Origin: Aurantibacter_A sp965215845
GTDB lineage: Bacteria > Bacteroidota > Bacteroidia > Flavobacteriales > Flavobacteriaceae
Reading direction: 5' to 3'
DNA length: 64,000 nucleotides
Assembly (NCBI GenBank): GCA_965215845.1
Contig: CBDCEL010000003.1
Coordinates: 496,001-560,000 of the forward strand
The notes under the pieces are model-generated. The model did not search any database, was not told where the DNA came from, and was given only the letters and a program-made list of their open reading frames with translations. The position numbers and the translations under genes are program-made. Positions 1 through 7,855 of this stretch are shown here, piece after piece. Each line of letters opens with the position of its first letter. The stretch's first letter is position 1.

Positions 1-533
1 TGAGGGCTCGTACCATCAACTATGGCAATTTGACCTTGAAGAACGGCGACCTTGATATGGAAGATTCGAAAAGTCTGCGCATCAATAGTAGCGGAACCGA
101 TATGTCGATCAACAAGGTCACGTCTTTGGAGGTCTATTCGAACAAAGACGAAGTGATCTTGGACGAGGTCGGCACCATTTTTGGAACCCTCAAGTTCTCG
201 ACTTTGGAGCTGAACAAATTGTCAAAGGATGTCGACTTGACCCTGAAAATAGCCGATTTCCGAATATCGGAAATCATGTCGTCAAGTGCTGACATTGCCA
301 TTGACCAAGAATCCTCTGAAATAAGTCTGAACATTACCAACTTTGCCCATCGCTTTGAAGCCACCTTGGAGGAAGGTCTGGTACGCCTACCAAAGTCCTT
401 TGAAAATGTGGATTCCAAAATGCTTGATAAAGGAAAAAAGTTACGGGAGATTTATGGCACCTATGGTCAGAATATTCAGGGCAAAATAGCAATCAGCGGA
501 AAGAAAGGTGTGGTGCTTTTGAAGGAATTATAG
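1..533 (+). CDS. Hypothetical protein, C-terminal part (cut by the left edge)
   Basis: The reading frame is open from the first bases of the window to a TAG at 531-533, so only about the last 177 residues are visible and the true start lies outside. The visible part is rich in short alternating hydrophobic and polar strands with repeated small elements such as SLRINSSGTDMS and ADIAIDQESSEIS. That pattern is typical of the parallel beta-helical or adhesin-like tails found in Bacteroidota envelope proteins. No catalytic motif is visible. I do not recognise the family; a DUF4097-like or head-GIN-like beta-solenoid is only a guess from the strand pattern. It converges with the DUF1349 gene 26 bp downstream. 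Confidence 0.6.
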   Translation, partial: RARTINYGNLTLKNGDLDMEDSKSLRINSSGTDMSINKVTSLEVYSNKDEVILDEVGTIFGTLKFSTLELNKLSKDVDLTLKIADFRISEIMSSSADIAIDQESSEISLNITNFAHRFEATLEEGLVRLPKSFENVDSKMLDKGKKLREIYGTYGQNIQGKIAISGKKGVVLLKEL

Positions 534-559
534 CGGAATGATTCGAAAGGTATCTCGTT

Positions 560-1249
560 CTATTTTTCATTCAGGTCCCTTAAATTTTTGACAGTGCGTT
601 TTTCAACTTCAAAAAAATGCAGGAAATGCTTTGCCTCTTCGCCCACTGGGGACTGAAATTCAACACCGATCTTTATTTCATCCATCGATGGCATGGCGGT
701 AAGTCTGGCCATTCTATAATTTTTACCGTCAATCGACCAATGCATCGAAAAGATATCGCCTTTTCTGGCAATGGCCAACCAAAGTTTTTTTCGGTCGGGA
801 ATGACAGCACCATTGGCATCGTCTGAAGAGCCCTTGGTCACTACCGAAACAATTCCGGGACCCGTTGCATCGGAATTCTCGAAGGCAAATTTAACCCACT
901 TGAGGTTGTCTTTGTACACCATTAAGGCAACCGCATTCCATTGAGCACCGAAATCAGGTTGTACCAGGGCCTTAACAACAAAATCTCCTTTTATGGCCTT
1001 ATACAATAACGGAGCGGAGGCCGTAACGGCCTTTTCCTCTGGGTCATTGAAAAAATCAGTGCCTTTTACAACGGTTACTTGCAATACATCATCGACAATA
1101 TCGAATGATTTGGGTGAATTGAGCCATTCAAATTCAGACAAAAAATCTTTTGAGATATTTGGCTCGCCCTCGATTTTCACCGCAGCAGTTTGTCCCGTAC
1201 AAGGAAAGAGTGTAAAACCGATCAGGAGTATCGTCACTATTGTTTTCAT
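560..1249 (-). CDS. Secreted DUF1349 (concanavalin A-like) protein
   Basis: A 229-residue protein with a clear Sec signal peptide (MKTIVTILLIGFTLFPCTGQ), probably exported to the periplasm or outer surface. The mature part matches the DUF1349 layout: an early Trp-rich strand (SEFEWLNSPKSF), a GDFVVKALVQPDF strand, then AVALMVYKDNLKWVKFAFE and a C-terminal IGVEFQSP strand, which together form a concanavalin A-like jelly roll. Proteins of this family often bind glycans, but their substrates are mostly unknown. It lies 33 bp downstream of the DUF5916 gene on the same strand, so the two may be co-transcribed. Confidence 0.8.
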   Translation of the reverse strand: MKTIVTILLIGFTLFPCTGQTAAVKIEGEPNISKDFLSEFEWLNSPKSFDIVDDVLQVTVVKGTDFFNDPEEKAVTASAPLLYKAIKGDFVVKALVQPDFGAQWNAVALMVYKDNLKWVKFAFENSDATGPGIVSVVTKGSSDDANGAVIPDRKKLWLAIARKGDIFSMHWSIDGKNYRMARLTAMPSMDEIKIGVEFQSPVGEEAKHFLHFFEVEKRTVKNLRDLNEK

Positions 1250-1282
1250 GGATGCCGTGTATTTTACGTTCGAATATATGGG

Positions 1283-3454
1283 CTATAATCTAAAATTATA
1301 GCGAATCTTCAACAGAATCTGTTGGTTCTGTAAAACCCAATTCTGGTTCTGTAGCATATCGTTGTTGAAGGTGTTATGGTTGAATACCAGAAAGACATCC
1401 CCTAGCGGGGAGAATATCCAGTGAATACGGGCGTTGAGGCCTAAAATTCTGCTATCTGTATCGTACTGGAGATAGCTATTCAATTGTAAGTCTGAATTTA
1501 CATTGAACCGTACCCTGAGTCCGGCCAGGGTCTGGTCAAAATCGCCCCAAGGCAAGCGGGCCACATTACGAATACCTTCGAATTCAAAGGCCAACAGGGC
1601 ACTGGGATTCCAGTTCATTTGTAGTTCAAATTCATCAAGATTACCACCGTAGAATGTACCGAACCACCATGTAGCCTGTCCGCTTAAACGTCGCTTTCTG
1701 GCGAATTCCGCTTCTAGGCGGTATCGCATAAAATGATATCCATCTTCGGGAATGATCACGTTTTCGGCTATTTGAAAAGGGGTGAGAATGTTCTCGCCGA
1801 CGGGTCGTACATTGAACTCAATACGGTCACCACTTTCCAGACGCCAGTTGATCGGTGCCGTAAATATGCTGTATGATTGCCAAACCCCATCGATATTCTT
1901 GATATAGGTGGCAAAAAATTGATGGCGCATTTGGCGCACCAACGGCCATTTGGGCCTAGGGGCATAGGTCATGCCGAAACGCGAAAAATGTACTCCCCTT
2001 CGGGGCACAAAACCCAAAGAAGGGTCGAAATCCTTGCCGATACGCGAATAGATAAGGGCCACATCCCATTTGTCATTTGGGTAATCGACCTTGAACCCAA
2101 AGGCCGATTTATCATCCATGATGTCCGCCCTATCGGTATACAAACCCCATACCCCGGCCAAAAAATTCTTATCCCCGCCAAAACTGGTGGTCTGATAGGT
2201 GAAATCTACCCCTGACATCCAACTTCCATTACGGCCAAGAGGGTCACCAACAGATGCGATCATACCCACCGAACTTTCCTTCAAGACATTGTGTCTTACC
2301 CGCATCACTCCCATGGTCGAGCTATCGTATGTTTGTCCACTCGATACAAATGATTTCGTGTTGATACCCAATCCGCCGAAAGCGGTTTTACCTACCCTTC
2401 CGTTCAGCTTCCCTCCTATTAAAATTGGAACTTCATTGGCCTCGAAGAGTCCGATTCTCCGACTGAAAAACGGAAGTACGGTACTGCTGCCAGTTCCGAA
2501 CCCGAATTCAAAAATGTCGGAACCCTCCAAAAAAAATGCGCGTTTCTCGGGAAAAAAAAGCGGAAATCGCGTAAGGTTGGTCTGCCGAGTATCCACCTCC
2601 GTTTCCGCAAAATCGGTATTATAGGTCAAGGTGGCCGTTACATTGGGGCCGATGCGCTGGTTAACATCCAGGCTGGGTTCGAATTTGTATTTTGCGGCAC
2701 CATCGGGCCCGATTTTATTCAATTCATTGACCAAAGAAGGCCTGACATTCAGACCCACCCCGTAATTGAAGTCCGGAAGGTTGGTCAACAGTCCCGCCCT
2801 ACTGGTTTGGATCAACCATTGATCTCTTTTGACATTGGCCCAGCGAATGGTCTCCAGATTTCTTTGTATACGTCTTTCGATATTGAAACCCCATTCCTTC
2901 AATCCTTTCTTGAAGGAAATGCTCTGAATGGGAATGAAGATTTCGGTCGACCACCCATCATCGTTGACAGACACGCGGGCTTCCCAAACGGCGTCCCAAT
3001 CATCATTTTCAGATTCCCCCCGCCGCGATACCAAGGCATCATAGCGTGCGGCAAGGGCATTCACGGCAATGATGTAACCTGACTGCCCGTCTAAAAACGG
3101 GTCCAATACCAGCTTTATATGGTCTTCCTCTGAAATGTCGGCATCACGGAGTTTTGAAAAACGGACGATTTTGTCCGGGTCGGGGTCTTTGCATTCAACT
3201 CCGATAAACAAACCCTTTTCACCTGCAATTACCCTGACCAAGGTAGGAAAGGAAGGTTCCCCTTTTTCAACGGGTACCGTAGTGAGAAAATCATCCAAAA
3301 CCGGGGCATCGGCCCAATCAGGTTCGTTCAATACCCCATCTATTTTTACATCACCCACCAATTGGCCGGCCACAAAGGAAGGCCTGTCCGATTGACCAAA
3401 TATGGGTATGGCGGAAATGAACAGTAAGTAAAGCGCCAAGAGAAATCTGTTCAT
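1283..3454 (-). CDS. CBM9-like / DUF5916 outer-membrane protein
   Basis: A 723-residue protein. The start at 3454 is preferred because it opens directly into a signal peptide (MNRFLLALYLLFISAIPIFGQ); a longer reading from 3526 would put a non-signal extension in front and would begin upstream of the candidate promoter. Residues about 25-210 form a carbohydrate-binding family 9-like domain (VKIDGVLNEPDWADAPVLDDF, read in two parts). The remainder is the DUF5916 region with many amphipathic strands ending in a Phe-containing beta-signal (LLKIRYNFRL), so it is likely a 16-20-stranded outer-membrane barrel. Its role is unknown; the family is common in Bacteroidota. A paralogue starts at the right edge of this window. 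Confidence 0.85.
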   Translation of the reverse strand: MNRFLLALYLLFISAIPIFGQSDRPSFVAGQLVGDVKIDGVLNEPDWADAPVLDDFLTTVPVEKGEPSFPTLVRVIAGEKGLFIGVECKDPDPDKIVRFSKLRDADISEEDHIKLVLDPFLDGQSGYIIAVNALAARYDALVSRRGESENDDWDAVWEARVSVNDDGWSTEIFIPIQSISFKKGLKEWGFNIERRIQRNLETIRWANVKRDQWLIQTSRAGLLTNLPDFNYGVGLNVRPSLVNELNKIGPDGAAKYKFEPSLDVNQRIGPNVTATLTYNTDFAETEVDTRQTNLTRFPLFFPEKRAFFLEGSDIFEFGFGTGSSTVLPFFSRRIGLFEANEVPILIGGKLNGRVGKTAFGGLGINTKSFVSSGQTYDSSTMGVMRVRHNVLKESSVGMIASVGDPLGRNGSWMSGVDFTYQTTSFGGDKNFLAGVWGLYTDRADIMDDKSAFGFKVDYPNDKWDVALIYSRIGKDFDPSLGFVPRRGVHFSRFGMTYAPRPKWPLVRQMRHQFFATYIKNIDGVWQSYSIFTAPINWRLESGDRIEFNVRPVGENILTPFQIAENVIIPEDGYHFMRYRLEAEFARKRRLSGQATWWFGTFYGGNLDEFELQMNWNPSALLAFEFEGIRNVARLPWGDFDQTLAGLRVRFNVNSDLQLNSYLQYDTDSRILGLNARIHWIFSPLGDVFLVFNHNTFNNDMLQNQNWVLQNQQILLKIRYNFRL

Positions 3455-3477
3455 CGTCCAAAAAACTTTGGGAATAT

Positions 3478-3504
3478 CAAAAATACAAGTCCATCGGACT
3501 ACAA
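3478..3504 (-). promoter_or_regulatory. Candidate Bacteroidota promoter for the DUF5916 gene
   Basis: On the minus strand a TTG (3504-3502) is followed after 16 bp by TATTTTTG (3485-3478), an exact match to the -7 consensus TAnnTTTG. The box ends about 24 bp before the ATG at 3454, which supports that start over the longer reading. The spacer is slightly short. Confidence 0.4.
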
Positions 3505-3567
3505 CCAAATACCTTTTAAAAGGCAATTGAGCCCTACACCGAACAAATTTTCAAAAAAAGTTCGGTT

Positions 3568-3595
3568 TTGGTGCAACTATTTGCACCTTACTTTG
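3568..3595 (+). promoter_or_regulatory. Promoter with an operator-like palindrome in its spacer
   Basis: TTG (3568-3570) is separated by 18 bp from TACTTTG (3589-3595), close to the Bacteroidota promoter TTG-N17-23-TAnnTTTG. The spacer is almost filled by a perfect inverted repeat GGTGCAA-CTAT-TTGCACC at 3570-3587. A protein bound there would cover the space between the two promoter elements, so this looks like a repressor operator for the barrel-protein gene that starts at 3629. Confidence 0.5.
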
Positions 3596-3628
3596 TCTAT
3601 TAAGTATATCAATCAAAACAAACATTAA

Positions 3629-4315
3629 ATGAAACAACTAAAGCGCACATTTCTGCTAGCTTTTTTAGGTATCGCCATTTCGGGCTTTGCACAAGACGAA
3701 CAGATGGATGATTCCGGCGATTACCTGGAATTCAATGACCGGAACAACGTTGTTCACGGTGTGTATTTGGGCCTGAACATGCGATACGGTGAAGTAGACG
3801 GTAAAGACGCCTATATGGGTGGCCTAAAATTGGCCTATGTCGCCAATCAACAATTCGAAGTCGGATTCGAGGGAAACTTTATCTATTCGGACCAAGACTT
3901 TTTCAATACCTCGGTTGCCGAACGGGAAGATTTAATAGGTGGGTACGGCGGACTGCATCTCGAGCCCATATTCTTTAGTAAATCGCGAATCAATCTCTCG
4001 TTTCCGCTATTGATCGGCGGTGGTGGTGTGGGCTATATTGAGGATGACTTCCACGAAGACGACTTTGATGAAGATTTTAATGAAGACGATTTCGACCCCT
4101 TTTTCTTGGCCGAACCAGGAGTCAGTGCCCTGTTCAACATATCGCGCTATCTGCAAATAGAGGCCGGGGTAAAATATCGATTTACGAGCAAGGTCACCCT
4201 TAGGCCCAACGGCATCAACAATCTCAATGGTTGGTCCGCTGGAATCGGGATCAAGGTCGGAGTGTTCAATATGGGTCGGAACCGGTATAAAAAGAATATA
4301 GATGATGAAGGATAA
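3629..4315 (+). CDS. Outer-membrane beta-barrel protein with an acidic insert
   Basis: A 228-residue protein with a signal peptide (MKQLKRTFLLAFLGIAISGF, cut after Ala-Gln). The mature part has alternating amphipathic strands with Gly and aromatic residues (GVYLGLNMRYGEVDG, LKLAYVANQQFEVGFEG, LQIEAGVKYRF, GWSAGIGIKVG), like small 8-10-stranded porin-family barrels. Residues about 138-156 are an unusual Asp/Glu/Phe-rich stretch built from repeats of a five-residue EDDF-x unit, probably an exposed loop that could bind cations. Function is otherwise unknown. The stop codon overlaps the next small gene by 14 bp, which suggests translational coupling. Confidence 0.75.
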   Translation: MKQLKRTFLLAFLGIAISGFAQDEQMDDSGDYLEFNDRNNVVHGVYLGLNMRYGEVDGKDAYMGGLKLAYVANQQFEVGFEGNFIYSDQDFFNTSVAEREDLIGGYGGLHLEPIFFSKSRINLSFPLLIGGGGVGYIEDDFHEDDFDEDFNEDDFDPFFLAEPGVSALFNISRYLQIEAGVKYRFTSKVTLRPNGINNLNGWSAGIGIKVGVFNMGRNRYKKNIDDEG

Positions 4316-4499
4316 GATAGATAGGTCTAAACGGTTTCATGAAACCATTAAAACCAAACATGTCTTTATCGAGGACAACCAGGTTTTTCTAAAACGTGAT
4401 ACGAGGGAATCTGTTTTATCCGATGACCATGGGGAAATATGGTGCCCGATCAACTTTCAGTGGGTTCCGGTCGTTGCCTTGAAAAAAGCCATGAAGTAA
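4302..4499 (+). CDS. Small hypothetical protein (65 aa)
   Basis: A 65-residue basic protein (MMKDKIDRSKRFHETIKTK at the N-terminus, ending WVPVVALKKAMK), without signal peptide or membrane segment. Two in-frame ATG codons (4302 and 4305) could start it. It overlaps the upstream barrel-protein gene by 14 bp and ends 56 bp before the DUF2807 lipoprotein gene, so the three may form one transcript. The single Cys-Pro in a Trp-rich segment (GEIWCPINFQWVP) is the only notable motif. No family recognised. Confidence 0.5.
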   Translation: MMKDKIDRSKRFHETIKTKHVFIEDNQVFLKRDTRESVLSDDHGEIWCPINFQWVPVVALKKAMK

Positions 4500-4555
4500 T
4501 TAAATCATTAACTTGTCAAGATCTCCTGGAGGGCAGGTCAAAAACACTATTAAAA

Positions 4556-5278
4556 ATGAAGACTTTAAAGACTTTAATTGCCTTGATGTGGGCATTGCCA
4601 TTAATGGTCTCTTGTGACCATCATGCCATCAGGGCCTCAGGGGAAGTCACCTCTTTGAACTATTCCATTCCCAACTATTCAACACTAAAAGTGTCAAGTG
4701 CATTTAATGCCTATGTCACTTTTTCAGATACCGAGGAAAGTATTCGTATCGAAGCGAACGAGAATCTTCACAAGAGAATCGTTGTCAAAAGAGACGGCAA
4801 TTCATTGGTGATCAAATTAAAGACGTTGACCCATGTAAGGGGCAATGCTACCCTAAATGCCTATATCACGACCAAAAATATTTCGGAGTTCGACATGGCC
4901 GGTGCCTCCCATTTGACCTTGGATAGTAAATGGCTCGTTCAAGACGGTAAGGTCGAACTAACGGGTGCATCTGAATTTACCGGGGAGGTTTCGGCCCAGC
5001 GTTTGGAGTTTGATATGCGAGGTGCATCGAACGCGAATATCTATGGAAATGTTGACGAATTATATGCAGACCTGTCCGGAGCCAGCAATATCATGGATTA
5101 TGATCTTTTGGTCGAGCGTCTTAACATTGAAATGTCGGGGGCAAGTGAGGGCTTTCTTTCTGTAAACGAATCCATTGATATCGAGGCACGAGGCGCCAGT
5201 ACATTGAACTACAAGGGCGATGCGGTTATAACGAATAAAGAACTAGCGGGATCCTCTGAAATCAGGAAACGGGATTAG
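4556..5278 (+). CDS. Head-GIN / DUF2807 lipoprotein
   Basis: A 240-residue lipoprotein. The ATG at 4556 is chosen because it begins the signal peptide MKTLKTLIALMWALPLMVSC, which ends in a lipobox Cys; the upstream in-frame extension lacks signal character. The body is a repetitive beta-solenoid of the DUF2807 family. Successive strands carry a Gly-Ala-Ser turn (MAGASHLTL, LTGASEFTG, MRGASNANI, LSGASNI, MSGASEG, ARGASTL), spaced roughly 20 residues apart. These proteins are anchored in the envelope of Bacteroidota; they are thought to be adhesin-like, but no defined activity is established. Confidence 0.85.
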   Translation: MKTLKTLIALMWALPLMVSCDHHAIRASGEVTSLNYSIPNYSTLKVSSAFNAYVTFSDTEESIRIEANENLHKRIVVKRDGNSLVIKLKTLTHVRGNATLNAYITTKNISEFDMAGASHLTLDSKWLVQDGKVELTGASEFTGEVSAQRLEFDMRGASNANIYGNVDELYADLSGASNIMDYDLLVERLNIEMSGASEGFLSVNESIDIEARGASTLNYKGDAVITNKELAGSSEIRKRD

Positions 5279-5310
5279 AAATATGATAAAAATGGGACGG
5301 TAGTGGAACA

Positions 5311-5380
5311 ACCCCTTCCGTCCTCCCCTGCTTGCCGGCAGGCAGGTTTGTCGGACACCTTCCCCTACTAGGAGAGGGAG
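5311..5380. repeat. REP-like GC-rich dispersed repeat
   Basis: A GC-rich block in the convergent spacer between the DUF2807 gene and hisIE. It contains the signature CCCCTTCCGTC, a palindromic core CTGCTTGCCGGCAGGCAGG, and a second arm GGACACCTTCCCC followed by GGAGAGGGAG. The same CCGTC...GACACCT-CCCC order occurs at 28276-28330, and a shorter relative lies at 12589-12620. Its position between converging genes would allow it to act as a two-way transcription stop. Confidence 0.6.
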
Positions 5381-5398
5381 CCTTATAATCCTATTTTG

Positions 5399-6019
5399 TT
5401 ACCTGTGCCTTTTTTGAAGTTCGGCTTCAATATCCTTAAGTGTAAACCCCTTTGCTTGAAGTAGGACTAAATAGTGAAATAATAGATCTGCACTTTCATA
5501 AAGGAATAGTTCGTCATTGTCATCCTTGGCCTCGATAACGGTTTCAACGGCCTCCTCGCCGACCTTCTGGGCAATTTTGTTAATGCCTTTTTCAAATAGG
5601 GAAGCCACATACGAGGAATCACCTTTCCCTTCTTCCTTTCGCTGTGCAATGATTTTTTCGAGCTTTGAAAAGAACCCGAAATCTGACTTGTTATCTTCTT
5701 TCCAGCAGGTATCACTCCCGGTATGGCAGGTAGGCCCTTCAGGATCGACCGAAATCAAAAGGGAATCGTTGTCACAATCATTTTTGATCGCTACCAGATT
5801 TAAAAAGTTGCCGCTCTCCTCCCCTTTCGTCCAAAGGCGTTTCTTACTACGGCTATAGAAGGTGACTTTTTTCGATTCTTGTGTTTTTTGCATAGCTTCT
5901 GAATTCATATAGCCAAGCATCAAGACATTCTTTGTCGTCGCGTCTTGAATGATTGCGGGAACAAGTCCGTTGGACAGTTTTGACCAATCAGGATCGGTAA
6001 ATTTGGTGTCTTGATTCAT
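5399..6019 (-). CDS. hisIE: Bifunctional phosphoribosyl-AMP cyclohydrolase / phosphoribosyl-ATP pyrophosphatase
   Basis: Catalyses steps 2 and 3 of histidine synthesis in the cytoplasm. The N-terminal HisI half shows GEESGNFLNLV, the metal-binding DCDNDSLL and the Cys-containing GPTCHTGSDTCW. The C-terminal HisE half shows KVGEEAVETVIEAKDDN and ESADLLFHYLVLL. Length is 206 aa from the ATG at 6019; the reading frame continues upstream to a TTG at 6034, but ATG with normal spacing is preferred. It is the last gene of the his operon and starts 11 bp after the stop of the upstream GNAT gene. All active-site motifs are intact. Confidence 0.95.
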   Translation of the reverse strand: MNQDTKFTDPDWSKLSNGLVPAIIQDATTKNVLMLGYMNSEAMQKTQESKKVTFYSRSKKRLWTKGEESGNFLNLVAIKNDCDNDSLLISVDPEGPTCHTGSDTCWKEDNKSDFGFFSKLEKIIAQRKEEGKGDSSYVASLFEKGINKIAQKVGEEAVETVIEAKDDNDELFLYESADLLFHYLVLLQAKGFTLKDIEAELQKRHR

Positions 6020-6030
6020 AGTGTTCGCTT

Positions 6031-6645
6031 TCAATTTTGTTTTCTTTTCTGCAAATTGGGGACCCTGTTCATACGTAACATATAAATAGGAAAGCCAAGT
6101 TCTTCTTCCTTGTTGAATATCTTGAGGCCGAATTTTTGATAGAGACCCACTAGGTCATCCGAAGCCGTATCAACGATTACCGGCAAATTATTGTTCTTGA
6201 ATTTGTTGAAAACCTGTAGGATCAACTTGGCGGCGGTGACCGTTCCCTTAAACTCCTTTTTAACCGCAAAAATCATGGGGCGAATGTATTTTCCCTTCGG
6301 GTAGTTGCGTTTGACGATTTTCTGTCGCCGTAACACCTGGGGTACCCTAGAGATGCCAATACACTGAAATGCCAAGCGTAAGGTCGACCATAATTTCGAT
6401 AGGCTGAAGGTGTCTCTATGTGCATAAGTTATCAATAGGCAGCTTGCGCGATTGTCGGATAAAAACACCTCTCCGCTCCGCATGGCCTTATCGAAAAGAT
6501 ACTCCATCAAAACACGCATTCGATAGGTACGCTTTTCATCTTGCTTTACCACAAAATTGATGGAGTTGTCTTCGCCAAGGGGCTCGAAGGCCTCGACCAA
6601 AATGTCGACCACCAAATCTTTATCTGTTTCTTTGGCTTGTATCAA
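6031..6645 (-). CDS. GNAT-like N-acetyltransferase inside the his operon
   Basis: A 204-residue protein with the layout of a GNAT acyltransferase: an N-terminal acceptor region (DKDLVVDILVEAFEPL), a central strand pair (SDNRASCLLITY), and a C-terminal segment LPVIVDTASDDLVGLYQKFG that matches the usual beta5-alpha4 element with the Tyr-Gln-Lys-Phe-Gly ending. The acetyl-CoA-binding R/Q-x-x-G-x-G/A loop is not obvious, so activity is uncertain. No ATG lies near the 5' end; a TTG at 6645 is the likely start. It lies between hisF (13 bp) and hisIE (11 bp) and must be co-transcribed with them. Its substrate is unknown. Confidence 0.7.
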   Translation of the reverse strand: MIQAKETDKDLVVDILVEAFEPLGEDNSINFVVKQDEKRTYRMRVLMEYLFDKAMRSGEVFLSDNRASCLLITYAHRDTFSLSKLWSTLRLAFQCIGISRVPQVLRRQKIVKRNYPKGKYIRPMIFAVKKEFKGTVTAAKLILQVFNKFKNNNLPVIVDTASDDLVGLYQKFGLKIFNKEEELGFPIYMLRMNRVPNLQKRKQN

Positions 6646-6658
6646 GGTTGCTGATTTT

Positions 6659-7414
6659 CTATATCCGAACCGGAATCCCTTTTTTGTTCAACTCCTCCTT
6701 TAAATCCTGTATTGGGATTTCCTTAAAATGAAAAACGCTAGCGGCCAAGGCCGCATCCGCTTTTCCAAATTTAAAGGTATCCTCGAAATGTTGCATGTTT
6801 CCCGCCCCGCCAGAAGCGATAATCGGGATATTCACGATTTCCGACAATCTCGCCAAGGCCTTGTTCGCGAACCCATTTTTCGTACCGTCATGATCCATCG
6901 AGGTAAACAATATTTCACCTGCACCTCTTTCTTCTACCTCCCTGGCCCAGGAAAAAAGCTCGATTTCCGTTGGCACCTTCCCCCCTACCAAATGTACGAT
7001 CCATTCATCGTCAATTTGTTTGGCATCGATGGCAACCACAATACATTGTGAGCCGAACTTCGCTACCAGGTCATTGATCAACTGCGGATTCTTGACGGCC
7101 GAAGAATTGATGGAGACTTTATCGGCGCCATTCTTGAGCAGTACATCAACGTCTTCAACAGACGAAATTCCTCCGCCCACGGTAAAGGGAATATTGACCT
7201 TTTCGGCAACATGATAGACCAAATCAGCCAGGGTTTTCCGTTTTTGCTCGGTTGCCGAAATATCCAAAAACACCAATTCGTCGGCTCCTTCCCTACTGTA
7301 GATCTCTGCAAGTTCCACAGGGTCACCGGCATCGCGTAAATCGACAAAGTTCACCCCTTTTACGGTGCGACCGTCTTTAATGTCAAGACATGGTATGATT
7401 CTTTTTTTTAACAT
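6659..7414 (-). CDS. hisF: Imidazole glycerol phosphate synthase cyclase subunit
   Basis: HisF is a (beta/alpha)8-barrel enzyme that, with HisH, turns PRFAR and ammonia into imidazole-glycerol phosphate and AICAR. The 251-residue protein is full length. The first catalytic Asp is in RIIPCLDIKDGRTVKGVNF (read as CLDIKDG), the second in IVVAIDAKQIDDEW. Phosphate-binding loops GGGISSVEDV and ASGGAGNMQHF are present. It follows the four-helix-bundle gene after a 29-bp spacer made of a repeated 11-mer, and precedes the GNAT gene by 13 bp. Confidence 0.97.
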   Translation of the reverse strand: MLKKRIIPCLDIKDGRTVKGVNFVDLRDAGDPVELAEIYSREGADELVFLDISATEQKRKTLADLVYHVAEKVNIPFTVGGGISSVEDVDVLLKNGADKVSINSSAVKNPQLINDLVAKFGSQCIVVAIDAKQIDDEWIVHLVGGKVPTEIELFSWAREVEERGAGEILFTSMDHDGTKNGFANKALARLSEIVNIPIIASGGAGNMQHFEDTFKFGKADAALAASVFHFKEIPIQDLKEELNKKGIPVRI

Positions 7415-7418
7415 ATTC

Positions 7419-7450
7419 TGAATTACGAAATAAGAGTTATGAATTACGAA
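7419..7450 (-). repeat. Direct 11-bp repeat spanning a stop codon and the hisF leader
   Basis: The 11-mer TTCGTAATTCA (minus strand) occurs perfectly twice, at 7450-7440 and 7429-7419, separated by 10 bp of similar composition. The first copy supplies the TAA stop of the four-helix-bundle gene (7446-7444), the second ends five bases before the hisF ATG. The whole 29-bp spacer is therefore repeat-derived. Confidence 0.75.
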
Positions 7451-7797
7451 TCATTTCTTTTCCTAGCTGTTTTAATGGATGCTACCGTTATGGCAAGGAG
7501 CTCATTTCCCTCTTTCCATAATTCGTTGATAGGGTGTTTTGAATTTGGTTGTATTCTCTCGAACAACTCTAACCAGTACATACTTTCGTCTACTTCTTCC
7601 TCAACTATCTTTAGCTTGTTGATGAAATCCTTGTTCGACTTAGCTCGGCACGCAGCCCTATAATTCGCACCTACCGAGCTTGAACTTCGAATCAATTGCC
7701 TAACCCATGCGTCGAACTCGCGAGATTTGGGAAATTCGGAACACATCAACCAGCAATTATAAGCGAAATTTTGAGTTCTTTTCTTTAGATTATCCAT
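7444..7797 (-). CDS. Four-helix bundle protein (23S rRNA-intervening-sequence type)
   Basis: A 117-residue all-helical protein of the S23/four-helix bundle family. Family marks are FAYNCWLMCSEFPKSREF in helix 1, the conserved LIRSSSSVGANYRAACRAK between helices 1 and 2, and KIVEEEVDESMYWLELFERI in helix 3. Related proteins are encoded in 23S rRNA intervening sequences and include the Avd factors of diversity-generating retroelements; chromosomal copies in Bacteroidota have no settled role. This one sits inside the his operon upstream of hisF, and its stop codon lies within a short repeat. A second copy lies between serC and serA at 49846-50202. Confidence 0.85.
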   Translation of the reverse strand: MDNLKKRTQNFAYNCWLMCSEFPKSREFDAWVRQLIRSSSSVGANYRAACRAKSNKDFINKLKIVEEEVDESMYWLELFERIQPNSKHPINELWKEGNELLAITVASIKTARKRNDS

Positions 7798-7855
7798 TAA
7801 TCAACCCTTTTTAGTACCAATCAGTGAAAGTACTTCATTCGAAAATCTCTATTCG

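Noticed and set aside
4040..4102. Short DNA repeat suggestive of a regulatory array
   Set aside because: The periodicity follows codons for an acidic protein stretch in a signal-peptide-bearing gene.
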